This document shows positions 34,240-45,002 of a stretch of DNA of 64,000 bases, piece by piece; the first letter of the stretch is position 1, and each line of letters opens with the position of its first letter. The notes below the pieces were generated by a model. It saw only the letters and a list, made by a program, of their open reading frames with translations. It searched no databases and was not told where the DNA came from. Source of the stretch: Amaurobius ferox (Eukaryota; Arthropoda; Arachnida; Araneae; Amaurobiidae); assembly GCA_951213105.1 (NCBI GenBank), contig OX578135.1:157985750-158049749 (forward strand), given 5' to 3'. Position numbers and translations under genes: made by a program.

Positions 34240-34840
34240 CTGCTATAGATAGAACGTAGATGACGAATTATATGGATTTAGCACCAAATTTTGAAGGAGA
34301 CAGGGGGGGGGGGGAGGGATACTAAATATTTCTATTTTTGGTTCCTTCTTCATTTCCGGTTCAAAAATTTTCATTTGATTTGAAAGATCTATTTCTCAAG
34401 ATTAACTATCGATAATGCTTAGATGATAACTAATGTGAATTTAGTATTAAATTATAAAGGACGTAGAGTTATTTACTAAGGATTTCCATTTCCGGTTCCT
34501 TTTCCACTTCCGCTTAAAAAAAATTCCTTGAAACGTCTATTTTTCAAAACTGGTTCTATATAGAGCTTAGGTAACCACTGATATGGATTCAGCATCGAAT
34601 TTTAGACTGGGATAGGGCAACCACTAAAGATTACTACTTACGATTCTGGAGATGCAATTAAAAAGGTTACATTTGAATTGCAACATTATTTTGAAGAATA
34701 TATTTCTGAGAATCGACCGATGATTCAGATTAGATGATGACTAATATGGATTCAACATTAAATTTCGAAGGGGTTGGGGTTCACTAAAGATATCCACTTC
34801 AGGTTCTGAAGATATCACTTCCGGTTTTTCTGAGCATTTG
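34240..34840 (+). repeat. Degenerate tandem array of about 160-bp units
   Basis: Four units. Each contains a GATGAYNACTRATATGGATT box (near 34258, 34422, 34570, 34735), followed by AAATTTYGAAGG and a TTCCGGTTC block. A G12 run is at 34305. Confidence 0.6.
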
Positions 34841-34929
34841 CATGACCGCATGAAATAAGCCTGCTAGAGAGTATAAAAATGCTTAACAGTTCCGTCGAAA
34901 ATGATGTGTGTACACACCATTTACCACCT

Positions 34930-35206
34930 GGGACGCGGTAGCCCAGTGGTTAGCGCGCGGGAATTGCACTCGGTAGGCCCGGGTTCGATTCCTTCCACCA
35001 AAACTGCCGCCGTGTTCACGCAGAATACGAGTAAACATGTGGGTCCGCAAGTCCTTCCGAGAGGTTGGTGGTAGGGGAAGGAGGGTAAAATCCCTGTGGA
35101 TGCCTCCTCCACTGGGTTCCGGTCTAAATTGGGTGGCTCTTCCCGGCCGTCCAAACGGTTACCTTACACCTTTCTGGTAGGTCAGACTGTCTGGGTCTCA
35201 GCAACA
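34930..35206 (+). mobile_element. SINE1, full-length tRNA-derived copy
   Basis: Flanked by the 14-bp duplication ACCATTTACCACCT (34916-34929 and 35207-35220). The A box is GTAGCCCAGTGGTTAGCGCG and the B box GGTTCGATTCC. The body is followed by the LINE-matching 3' block ACACCTTTCTGGTAGGTC and a CAACAAC end. The head is tRNA-like, but no functional cloverleaf is claimed. The 3' end equals that of the LINE at 22184-22236. Confidence 0.93.
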
Positions 35207-35430
35207 ACCATTTACCACCTATATGACGGCTTCTTCATAAATTTCTTGTTTATATTATGTAACAGTTACACGTGTATAACCCTCTTTTAAATTTTACCAA
35301 AATTTAATTTTTCCATCACTCTTTTTCTGTAAAGAAATTATAAAGTACTATTTTACTACTTCCCAAGAGCATGACTTTTGTGTGAACCATTAAAATTTAC
35401 TTCATTCTGAATTAAACTTCCAATAACCTA

Positions 35431-35780
35431 ATGACTAGAGTTCGACGAAGGAATCACGACATGGAACAAATAAACAACTTTATTTACAGCTAACTTCGCT
35501 GAGAACTCAAGCACACAATTCTACATACAAATTATTTGCAGTAGTACAAATTCTACCCAAGACATACTAATCTACAATGAAGTTCAACCCTACTTAGTAT
35601 TAAACTGACCTTCAATCTGAACCTATGATGATCAAACTACGACACAATATATTTACTCACAAGATTGCAGGCCATAACTTTCGATGCTTCCATTCATGGA
35701 CGATCAGAACACACACACACGCGCGCGAATTCGGCAGAATGACAGATCTGTAATTCTAAAATCTGCCCTTCTTATAGATC
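35431..35780 (-). repeat. Possible solo LTR or retroelement end
   Basis: On the minus strand a TATA-like GATCTATAAGAAGGGC is followed some 300 bp on by GTAAATAAAGTTGTTTATTT, then CCTTCGTCGAACTCTAGTCA. This resembles an LTR with promoter, polyadenylation signal and CA end. A matching TG end and target duplication were not found. Confidence 0.3.
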
Positions 35781-36706
35781 TGGCCAATCATGAGTATGCG
35801 ATTTATCGGAATGAAAGTTAAAATGCTTAGGACATAAATTAAAATCGGGAAAAAGTAGAATTAGAATAAAATGTTAATAAATAACAGAGTCCTCTTAAAA
35901 TCTGATGTGTTTTTCCGTACCCTGTGGATTAGATAAACCATTAGGATCCACTTTCCAACCTGTGGATTAGATTTCGAGATTATGGACAAACCATCGCAGC
36001 TTTGTTATGATTCGATCTCGTTGAATAAGCTTATTGTTGCGTTCACTAACTCAAAAATACTCTCGGTAATTTTGAATATATTAAAATCCTTTATGATTTA
36101 TTGTTTAAATCATGGAGGTAAAGTAAGGAGTTAAAACTTCATATTAAGAAAACACTAATATCGTTTGAGACAATCATTCAGGTGGCACTGGGACAAGTTA
36201 TGTGGTCCTGCATTGCATGTTTTTCTATGGCGAAAGGCCTAAAATATCTATTTGAACTGCCAATTCCGTAAAAATAAATTATTAGCGAAATGCAAAGTTG
36301 AACTGAAACAATAAAGGCTATTCCTACTATTAAAAGTTATTTTATCTTTCAATTTATTTTTATCTCCCTATATTCTGTATTCTACACTACAACTATAAAC
36401 AAATGCTGATTAATTATACTCATAATAAGGGAACCTTTAATTTAAAAATAATCAAAAATACACATGCTAAATACTACGCCTTTTTGTTGTGTCAACTAAC
36501 AATAACAGCTACTTTACTAACACTAGCGGCACCTAGAAATAATTCTTAAACTATTATGGCATTTTCAAACGTTTCATCCGTAGGAGTTTTATCTCCTTCT
36601 TTCTAACTCCATAGTTCCAATATTAGATCAAAAATATGCAATAACTCGAGAACATAATAGATTAGAATATTATACATAATGCAATTTGCTTTTAAATAAA
36701 AAAAAA
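35781..36706. other. No gene seen
   Basis: AT-rich intron-like sequence without recognisable elements. Confidence 0.45.
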
Positions 36707-37626
36707 TCTGATGTAGGCAACACATGACTTTCTTATATAAAGCAATAAATTTTCTACTTTTACAGTTAAAAAAATGTTATTCTTAAAGTAGATACTTATA
36801 TTCCTTCAAAGATATTGAATTTTCTTGAATTAGTCGTCATTTTCATTTATTTAGCGTCATTTTTATCCATTTGGCGAGATTTTTGTTAATTTGGCAACAT
36901 TTTAAAATGTCGCCAAGTTGGCGACATTCCGCGAAATTTTTCGCCAAAACCTCGCCAAGCGTTATGGATGGAAGAATAAGTTATTCTTACAGCGGATAAA
37001 TGACTATTGGCGTTCAAATACAAAAGTATTACTCAAAGTATCTCTTCACGTGAATGGAACGAGTTAGATCCACGAGAATGTCACCCAATTTATCGCATGA
37101 TATTACATATGAAAAGTAGACATGTTTCTTAACAGTTAATATTTCTTTTAATTTATGGGACTTTTCGATAAATTTATTTGAAAAATGTGCAATATCTCGA
37201 GAACGGTTCATGCTAACGTTCTAAAATTTATGTCAATCGTTTTCTAAAGAAAAATTACATAAGAAATGTCTATTTGCGTAACTTTATTAAAGGTTTTGAT
37301 TTTTTAATGATTTTTTCAAAATTTCCCTCGAAAATTTAGGAGAGTTCTGAACATTCGATTGTGTTTTAAAGCAATAGGCTTCCCGTATTTATGGATTGTG
37401 ATTTTTGTACCTAATTTCATTCGAATCGCTCCATTCGTTCGTGAGATTTCGTCTCCACAGACTCACTGACACACACACACACACACACACAGACAGACAT
37501 CACTTCAAAAATGTTCGATTCGTGATCAGGGATGCTTAAAACGTGCTCTCCCGTCGAAAACTCGGGTTCGAATTTTCGACCCCGTCACAATACTTTCCTT
37601 GTACATTATGTATATAAGGAAAGTAA
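36707..37626 (+). mobile_element. Helentron-like family A, copy A3
   Basis: Begins TCTGATGTAGGCAACACATG after an A run, then ACTTTCTTATATAA. Inverted TTTGGCGAGATTTT/AAAACCTCGCCAA arms lie near 36870-36962 and (AC)n at 37469. It ends with the ACTTTCCTTGTACATTATG hairpin. It is first of three head-to-tail copies. Confidence 0.72.
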
Positions 37627-37709
37627 TACCTATAAAAAGGATGTTTCTTCATATAACACTGGAATCTCAGCCTGTCAAAGACAGGAGAACTAACACTAAT
37701 AATAAAAAA

Positions 37710-38630
37710 TCTGATGTGGGCAGCACATGACTTTCCTTGTATAATGAAATGAATTTACTATTTTTGTAGTAAAGAAAATAGATTATTTTTATAGTAGATA
37801 TTTATATTATTTCCAAGATATTGAATTTTCGTCAATGAGTCGTTATTTTCATTGATTTAGCGTCATTTTTATCGATTTGGCGAGCTTTTAGTTAATGTAG
37901 CAACATTTAAAAAAGTCGCCAAGTTGGCGACATTCCACCAACTTCATCGCCAAAATCCCGCCAAGCGTTATAGACGGAGAAATAAGTTATTCTTACAGCA
38001 GATAAATGACTATTGGCGTTCAAATACAAAAGTATTACTCTAAGTATCTTTTTTCGTGAATGGAACAAGCTAGATCCACGAGAATGATGTCACAAAATTT
38101 ATCGCATGGTATTACATATGAAAAGTGAACATGTTTCTCAATAGGAAATATTTATTTTTTATTTTATATGACTTTTTGATATTTTTTTTGAAAAATGTGC
38201 AATACCTCGAGAACGGTTCATGTTAGCGTTCTAAAATTTATGTCAATCATTTTCTAATGAAAAATTGCATAAAAAATGTCTATTAGCGTAACTTTATTAG
38301 AGGTTTTGATTTTTTGACAATTTTTTCAAAGTTTCTCTCAAAAATTTAGGGTGGTTCTGAACATTCGATTGCGTATAAAAACAATAGGCTTCCAGTGTTT
38401 ACGAATTGTAATTTTTTGTACCAAATTTCGTTCGAATCGGTCAATTCGTTCGTCAGTTATCGTCTCCACAGACTCACTGACACACACACACACACACATC
38501 ACTTCAAAAATGTTCGATTCGTGATCAGAGATGCTTGAAACGTGCTCTCCCATCGAAAACTCAAATTCGAATTTTCGACCCCGTCACAATACTTTCCTTA
38601 TACATTATGTATATAAATAAGGAAGGTAAT
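37710..38630 (+). mobile_element. Helentron-like family A, copy A4
   Basis: Same plan as the neighbouring copies. It starts TCTGATGTGGGCAGCACATG. The internal TTTGGCGAG...CCCGCCAAGCG palindrome is at 37875-37970 and (AC)n at about 38480. The terminal hairpin has a small duplication (TATATAAATAAGGAAGG). Confidence 0.72.
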
Positions 38631-38725
38631 AAACTCACGTGAATTGTAATTGGAAATGCTGAAGAACTTATTATTCAGTATTATTTAAACTTCTCAAAAT
38701 ATAAGCATATTGCATTATAATAAAA

Positions 38726-39496
38726 TCTGATGTGGGCAACACATGACTTTCCTTATATAATGTAATGAATTTACTACTTTTACAGTAAAAAAATAGGATT
38801 TTCTTGTAGTAGATATAATAATATTCTTTCCAAGATATTGAATTTTCGACAATTAGTCGTCATTTTCATTGATTTAGCGTCATTTTTATCCATTTGGCGA
38901 GATTTTCGTTAATTTGGCAACATTTCAAAAAAGTCGCCAAGTTGGCGACATTCCGCCAAATTCGTCGCCAAAATCTCGCCAAGTGTTATGCACTAAGAAA
39001 TAAGTTTTTCTTAAAGCAGATAAATGACTATTGGCGTTCAAATACAAAAGTATTATTCAAAGTATCTTTTTTCAAGAATGGAACGAGCTAGATCCACGAG
39101 AAGGATGTCACTCAATTTATCGCATGGTATTACATATGAAAAGTAAACATGTTTCTCAATAGGAAATATTTTTCTTTTTATTTTATATGACTTTTTGATA
39201 ATTTTTTTAAAAAATGTACAATATCTCGAGAACGGTTCACGTTAGCGTTCTAAAATTTATGTCAATCGTTTTCTAATGAAAAATTACATAAGAAATGTCT
39301 ATTTGCGTAACTTTATTAGTGGTTTTAATTTTTTGACGATTTTTTCAAAATTTCATTCGAAAATTTAGGGGGGTTCTGAACATTCGATTACGTATAAAAA
39401 CAATAGGCTTCCAGTGTTTACGGATTGTGATTTTTGTACCAAATCTGGTTCGAATCGGTCCATTCGTTCGTCAGTTATCGTCTCCACAGACTCACT

Positions 39497-39554
<58 letters not shown>

Positions 39555-39682
39555 TCACTTCAAAAATGTTTGATTCGTGAGTAGGGATGCTTGAAACGTG
39601 CTCTCCCGTCGAAAACTCGAATTCGAATTTTCGACCCCGTCACAATACTTTCCTTATACATTATGTATATAAGGAAAGTAAT
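38726..39682 (+). mobile_element. Helentron-like family A, copy A5
   Basis: Third copy in the cluster. It starts TCTGATGTGGGCAACACATG, carries the longest (AC)n (39498-39549), and ends with the hairpin ACTTTCCTTATACATTATG / TATAAGGAAAGT. Confidence 0.72.
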
Positions 39683-39714
39683 TAAGTAGCATTTTTAGAA
39701 AACAGTTTTACTTT

Positions 39715-39943
39715 AATAAGTAGAATGGATACGCGTCAACTTTAATAAACGTTTAAAGACAACCAAAACAGGTTTAAAAAGTCATTTATTAAAACTTCGC
39801 CACTGATGAATGGTATGGCGAGACAAGTAGACATGATTGGCATGAAGGGGCCAGAAAGCGCTTTGGCTTTGTAGATTTATATACGTCAAGGAATGGAGTT
39901 TTATTAAATGACTTTTTAATCCTATTTTGGTTGTCTTTAATTT
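39715..39943 (+). mobile_element. Short hammerhead-bearing retro-insertion H2
   Basis: 229 bp between the 14-bp duplication AACAGTTTTACTTT (39701-39714 and 39944-39957). Arms of about 47 bp are inverted: AAGACAACCAAAACAGG and AAGTCATTTATTAAAAC face GTTTTATTAAATGACTT and TTTTGGTTGTCTTTAAT. The hammerhead-like core lies between them. A variable-length target duplication points to retrotransposition. Inverted end copies are known from Penelope-like elements. Confidence 0.75.
39799..39867 (+). ncRNA. Hammerhead ribozyme-like motif H2, helix II interrupted
   Basis: GCCA-CTGATGA at 39799-39809 and GAA-AGCGCT-T-TGGC at 39854-39867 match the intact motif at 49366. The helix II region is lengthened to about 44 bases and no longer forms a simple hairpin. 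Core, helix I and the AGCGCT palindrome are preserved. Confidence 0.5.
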
Positions 39944-40019
39944 AACAGTTTTACTTTGTCTAAAATTGTACTGTATTCAGCTACTCATACCTACGGAAAT
40001 ACTCATTTCAATCAAAAAT

Positions 40020-40400
40020 TAATTCAACTAGGTGCTGTCCGTAGTCTATACTACGAATGTGTGAAGATTCAGCCTTCTATATCACAGGGGGATTCTGTAG
40101 AGTCTGGAAAGATTTTTCGAAAGTTTCTTCTTTTCCCGTCGCCGAGGGCGGAGAATCGAAAATCCAACTCCGTTAGGTTCTGACCCGTGGTCGATAGTAT
40201 AAGTGTGAAAAGATTCGGTTTTCTAAGTCGCTGTGGGGGTTAGAGAGGATCTGAAAATACATCGAATACCGCCCTCTCCTCCTCATTCTATCCACCCCGG
40301 AAGAAAAATAAAAAAATCCGGTTTCTTTAGGTTCTAGTCCCGTAGTCGATACTACAAATGTTCAAAGAATCAGCCTTCTAGGTCATCGGATCGTAAGACA
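40020..40400 (+). repeat. Three-unit tandem array, about 148 bp
   Basis: Units at about 40037, 40182 and 40333 share CCGTAGTCGATACTACRAATG, then AAGATTCAGCCTTCTA and a TCTGAAAA-type block. It is degenerate and noncoding. Confidence 0.6.
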
Positions 40401-41038
40401 ATTGCTATATAAAGAATTACGTTATAATTGTTTTTCGAATTTTGAGAAAACATTTTTTTTTTCATCTCTTAATTTGATATTCATCAGTAGAAAAGTATCT
40501 TAGGTTACCGATTGAAATAATTGCATCCAAATGCCATTTGAATTTATTTCTTTGAGAGATATCCTGTATACAGATAAAATGTTAATTCGTAGTCAAGGAG
40601 GATTTAAACGTGTCAATCCATCAAAATTCGAGTCGAATGTTTGACTTTATAATGCTTTATCTTTGAAAATATCTAAGCAAGGCAAGTCTGAGCAAACTTT
40701 TAAAGCGATTGCACCCAGTATTTTTGGCTAGACTATACCAATTTCAAAAATTTGAATTTGTGAAGTTTCACCGTTTACAGATCCACATATTATTACCCTC
40801 TGCCACCGTATAGCAGAGCTAACCGGAAAAGAAAAATCGTTATAATTACGATACGATTCTGACATTAATATATATCGTGCGAAACATAAATCCACTTTTT
40901 AAAAATTAAGATTCACGATAAGGGTTAAAATTGTGTGTGAGAGGAAGTCGACCAGGCTAACCTAATATATCGAATTTGCTTTTTTTGCATCCAATTTTCC
41001 GCAGCGGCTTACGCACGAAATATTTTTTAAATAGTTAC
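40401..41038. other. Intron sequence 3' of an exon, no gene seen
   Basis: AT-rich, with a weak family A-like block (GGATTTAAACGTGTCAA at 40600). It leads into the donor of the exon at 41039-41135. Confidence 0.4.
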
Positions 41039-41135
41039 CTGCACGATGTCTGGGAAACAGCGGCATCACGAAGAGCAAATATCTTTTCACATTTCTTGAC
41101 TTGTTCCAAGTGAAAGCATTCGTAACTCCACCAGC
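41039..41135 (-). CDS. Cysteine-rich host gene, second firm exon
   Basis: Minus-strand acceptor TTTTTATTTTGTAG and donor CAG|GTAACT. It is 97 bases: two-base lead, 31 codons, two-base tail. The frame reads WWSYECFHLEQVKKCEKIFA and then LRDAAVSQTSC, with three cysteines. The preceding exon (43038-43162) leaves one base and the next (17324-17703) needs two, so this exon is exactly what the two neighbours require in phase. Its acceptor pyrimidine tract is the edge of the 51-bp minisatellite. Other frames hit stops quickly. Confidence 0.77.
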
Positions 41136-41136
41136 C

Positions 41137-42205
41137 TACAAAATAAAAATACAGGAGCATTCAGATTTGTATATTAAAATTCCGATTTACAAAACAAAAA
41201 TACACGAGCATTCAGAGTTGTATATAAAAATTCATATTTTCAAAATAAAAGTTCACAAGCATTCAGATTTGTATATTAAAATTCATATTTTCAAAATAAA
41301 AGTGCACGAGCATTCAGATTTGTATATTAAAATTCAGATTTGCAAAATAAAAGTACACGAGAATTCAGATTTGTATATTAAAATTCAGATTTACAAATTA
41401 AAAGTATACGAGCATTCAGATATGTATATTAAAATTTAGATTTGCAAAATAAAAGAACACGAGCATTCAGATTTGTATATTAAAATTCAGATTTGCAAAA
41501 TAAAAGTACACGAGAATTCAGATTTGCATATTAAAATTCAGATTTGCAAAACAAAAGTACACGAGCATTCAGAGTTGTATATAAAAATTCATATTTGCAA
41601 AATAAAAATACACAAGCATTCAGATTTGTATATTAAAATTCATATTTTCAAAATAAAAGTACACGAGCATTCAGACTTGTATATTAAAATTCACATTTGC
41701 AAAATAAAAGTACACGAGAATTCAGATTTGTATATTAAAATTCACATTTGCAAATTAAAAGTATACGAGCATTCAGATATGTATATTAAAATTTAGATTT
41801 GCAAAATAAAAGAACACGAGCATTCAGATTTGTATATTAAAATTCAGATTTGCAAAATAAAAGTAAGCGACAATTCAGATTTGCATATTAAAATTCAGAT
41901 TTGGAAATCAAAAGTACACGTACATTTCGAGTTGTATATTGAAATTCAGATTTGCAAAATACAAGCACACGAGCTCTCAGATTTGTATATTAAAATTTCA
42001 GATTTGCAAAATAAAAGTACACGAGCATTCAGAGTTGTATATTGAAATCCAGATTTGCAAATTAAAAGTATACGAGCATTCAGTATACAATACATATATT
42101 AAAATTCAGATTTCAAAACAAATGTACACGAGTATTCAGATTTATATACGTATTAAAGCTCAGATTTACAAAATAAAAGTGCACGAACTTTCTGATTTGT
42201 ATATC
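41137..42205. repeat. 51-bp minisatellite with 7-unit higher-order repeat
   Basis: About 21 units of roughly 51 bp, consensus around CATTCAGATTTGTATATTAA, AATTCAGATTTGCAAAATAA and AAGTACACGAG. Since 51 is divisible by three, two plus-strand frames stay open with a 17-residue period (for example HSDLYIKIHIFKIKVHE), but a periodic stop and lack of context argue against coding. A marked variant (TTCAGATATG then a TAG-bearing AAATTTAGATTTGC) occurs at 41415 and 41772, exactly 357 bp or seven units apart. The array lies in the 1.9-kb intron between two host exons and touches the splice acceptor. Confidence 0.93.
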
Positions 42206-43037
42206 AATGAAAGCTACAGTAGTACTATACATTAGATATATAGATACTATGCATTACATTGCATACTATACATTACATACTATACAATAGATATTAGATA
42301 TATACATTAGATATATACATTACTATATCATTAGAATGACTGTAACGCAATTGGCTTAAAATAATCCATCACAATATTACAAGATTTTTTTTTTATATTT
42401 ATGACTAGATATTCATTTCATTCCATAATAAAAAATATACCTTACAATGCATTCAATTACATAATATGGGATGTTTAAAAGTTATAAGATGCTTAAATTG
42501 TTAAAAGACAGAAATTTTGTTAAGCACTGTCGCATATCGGATGTTTCACGGAGAGTGCCTGAAATGAATATAAAACCAACAGTTGGTTGTAGAAATTAAG
42601 TGAAATATAAAAAAAAAACAGTAAACGGAGGAGTATGTAGCTATGATAGTTGTACACTCGGAAACAAATTTTCTTGAAAGTGCAAAATTTAATCTCGTAA
42701 GCCCCCCCCCCCCCCAATAAAAAGTATTCAATTAGTAAAATTTATGCCGCGTTTAATTACGGTTAAAGAAATCTACCCTGAACAAATTCGCTGAGATATT
42801 AATAATTGAAATTAACTCTCTGCTCTTTAACTCCAGAACAGTGCCCGGTATATTCTCTAATTAAATTTTCTTCTCCCAACTCCCAAAGACGAAAATCTGA
42901 AAAAGAACAGCTTTCTCAAACTAATTGAACCCAATGGTGCCTAACAGATACCTGTCAATGTTATTGTGATCCCATAAAGCTGACAAAGAAAGGATGTTTA
43001 ATTTTTTATAGGATGGTAGGTAATAAAAGATATGTAC
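42206..43037. other. Intron sequence, no gene seen
   Basis: A TATACATTAGATATA-type cryptic simple repeat lies at 42226-42335 and a C13 run at 42702. Otherwise the sequence is unique. Confidence 0.5.
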
Positions 43038-43162
43038 CTCCGAAGGTTTCACAATTATCCTGCATGTAATTCCAAGCCCTGAGGATGAGGTCTCCACTCC
43101 GGTTGGGTGTCGGGCATCTTGTCACCTGGAGCACCAAGCAGTTTAGGTTCTCACGAAGCTTC
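43038..43162 (-). CDS. Cysteine-rich host gene, first firm exon
   Basis: Minus-strand acceptor CTTCTGTTCCAG and donor GGAG|GTACAT. It is 125 bases: one-base lead, 41 codons, one-base tail. The only open frame reads KLRENLNCLVLQVTRCPTPN, then RSGDLILRAWNYMQDNCETF, with three cysteines. Together with the next exon's WWSYEC it forms the start of a disulphide-rich domain. The sequence is distinctly less AT-rich than its flanks. Because it starts with a one-base lead, an upstream exon with a two-base tail is needed; a candidate ends at 44914. The protein is probably secreted, with unknown function. Confidence 0.77.
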
Positions 43163-43164
43163 CT

Positions 43165-44913
43165 GGAACAGAAGGGAAAACATTCAAGTTAGGAACAAAC
43201 ACGAATCAAAACAGAAGAACCTATCATTTATATTCTCATAAGCAGCAGACTCCATAATTGTACACCGCTCTATACACTAGTAATGCTTAGTAAATTACAA
43301 TTAAAAAGGTTCTGGTAAAATTGCTGACTCAGTAACGTTATTTTAAAATACGCATTATTTTGTTATTTTGAAATTATATATAAATTAATTCAACGAACAC
43401 ATATCTGAAAAACAGCAAACATTTTCAGTATGTCATCGATGTTCTTCCACTAGATGAACGTCGATGACATCCTTATCGATAACTGTATTACGATATTATG
43501 AACGTCGATGATAAGGTATTATGGTATAACACCTTATCGACTCCACTTCAAATATAGAAGAACAGATAATGGTCTCAGATCAACAATTAGAGGTTCGTCT
43601 GGTCAACTTACGATCGATTGTTTTAATTTCATCTCCTTCCCCATTCCTTTGGCAATTTGTATGGTCCTCTCCCATTTTTTGCAATATTTAAAATTTTTAC
43701 GATGATGTTTATGCTTCTTCTTCAACCTTTGTGCCTTTAATAACTGTTTTATAATATTCAGTGGAGGAGAAACAATTTCGAAAAACATATTCTAAAATTT
43801 CACGCTTTCTTCTGAAGGTATAAATTATAGTTTGGCTGTGCATTAACGACTTCATAATTAATTGACATTAAAAGATTATCAATACGTTCAGATTTGTTAA
43901 GCTTCTTGGTGTTTTACTATACTAATTTATCTCCTGGTTCAAATATTCCTATACAATGAATGTGTTTGAAATGTGAACCGTCATCTGATTAAAATAGAGT
44001 GCACATTTGTGTGCAAACTTATTGCAAACATCTTTACATAAAAGGAATCTGAAAAACTTTGTCTTTTGGAGGCCTTCCTTGATATGGGGCGCGAAGCATG
44101 CGCTTCATAAGCTCCGTAATAAATCATATTAAATTTTTGTCCTTGAGTGTTTATTCCAAACAACCGAAACCATAACGACTGAAGCCACAAACATTATCAT
44201 CAAACACACGATTAAGAATCTAATTTATATTTCCTCCCACAATTTTTCCGTCTGATGAGCATAATGTATGACCACGCTTTCGACTTTTCTTCAAACCAAT
44301 TAATGCTTCGCATCAATTGTCTCACATGTATTCCACCAGACAATTGCAAATCCACACTTTCTACGTAACCTTGTCTGCAGTCAGTTCATCGACTCCTCGA
44401 CAAGAACGACTCTCGAGTAACGCACGCGATTCAATTCACAATGTCTGCTTTGCTCGTTTGGAACTGAAAAGCTACTGTCAGCAGTCAAGAATATAGCGTG
44501 CGAAACAGAAGAAAGAGTGGTATTAATGGTGGAGAAAAATAGAGTAAGACATTAATCTGGGAGGAAACTAAGTCCAGAAATGATGGTGAAAGGAGAACAA
44601 GAGAGCTCGTTTCGAACAACGGTGTGCAATTTCATAATCCTTAATGGACGTTGTAAAGAAGCAGTTGCTGCATAATCAATGATGCGTTTTGTTATTGTTG
44701 TTTTAGGCAGAAGTCTGTGGAAGTGAAATGAAGACAATTCAACACACGGATTTCTAGGATCAAGTAAATGGACATTTTGTAGGCAGGTAAACCACAGAGA
44801 TGCAATATTATGTGGAGGGGCGATGTCCTTGCTTTCAGCTATTGCACAAAAAGTATACAACAGTGTACAAATATTAACCGTTTTATCCAAAACCAGCTGG
44901 TTATAATACTCAC
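43165..44913. other. Intron-like, no firm gene
   Basis: A 128-codon minus-strand open frame covers 44552-44938, but it runs through a consensus splice donor and shows no family signature. The short GAACGTCGATGA motif is repeated near 43455-43505. Confidence 0.4.
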
Positions 44914-44932
44914 CTGTAACCCAGTTGTCGAA
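44914..44932 (-). CDS. Tentative upstream exon end of the host gene
   Basis: The minus strand has a perfect donor CAG|GTGAGT after TTCGACAACTGGGTTA, preceded by a pyrimidine-rich tract and GAAG. With a two-base tail the next codons would read RQLGYR joined to KLRENLNC, which suits the exon at 43038-43162. The upstream limit is unclear. If the exon starts further out, the same frame would give a hydrophobic leader-like YLLFSIFSF. No start codon is found before the Tc1 element begins at 45003. Confidence 0.28.
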
Positions 44933-45002
44933 CTTCAAATGAGAATATAGAGAATAATAAGTAACTCAGTTTGAATAAAAGTAATAAATTTCCTGCAACT
45001 TA

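Noticed and set aside
34930..35000. A functional tRNA gene
   Set aside because: A and B boxes are present, but they form the head of a 277-bp SINE with a LINE tail and target duplication. A standard cloverleaf and anticodon arm were not demonstrated.
41101..41796. Two periodic plus-strand frames with a 17-residue repeat (HSDLYIKI...)
   Set aside because: The period of 51 bp is divisible by three, so the frame stays open automatically. The stop codon is part of the repeat and the array lies in an intron of a minus-strand gene.
44914..44932. Firm first exon with signal peptide (YLLFSIFSF)
   Set aside because: Kept only as tentative: the upstream frame has a stop and no ATG, and the hydrophobic run may simply be a translated pyrimidine tract of the acceptor.
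44552..44938. 128-codon minus-strand open frame
   Set aside because: It reads straight through a consensus CAG|GTGAGT donor, has no ATG at its start (TTG) and resembles no known family.
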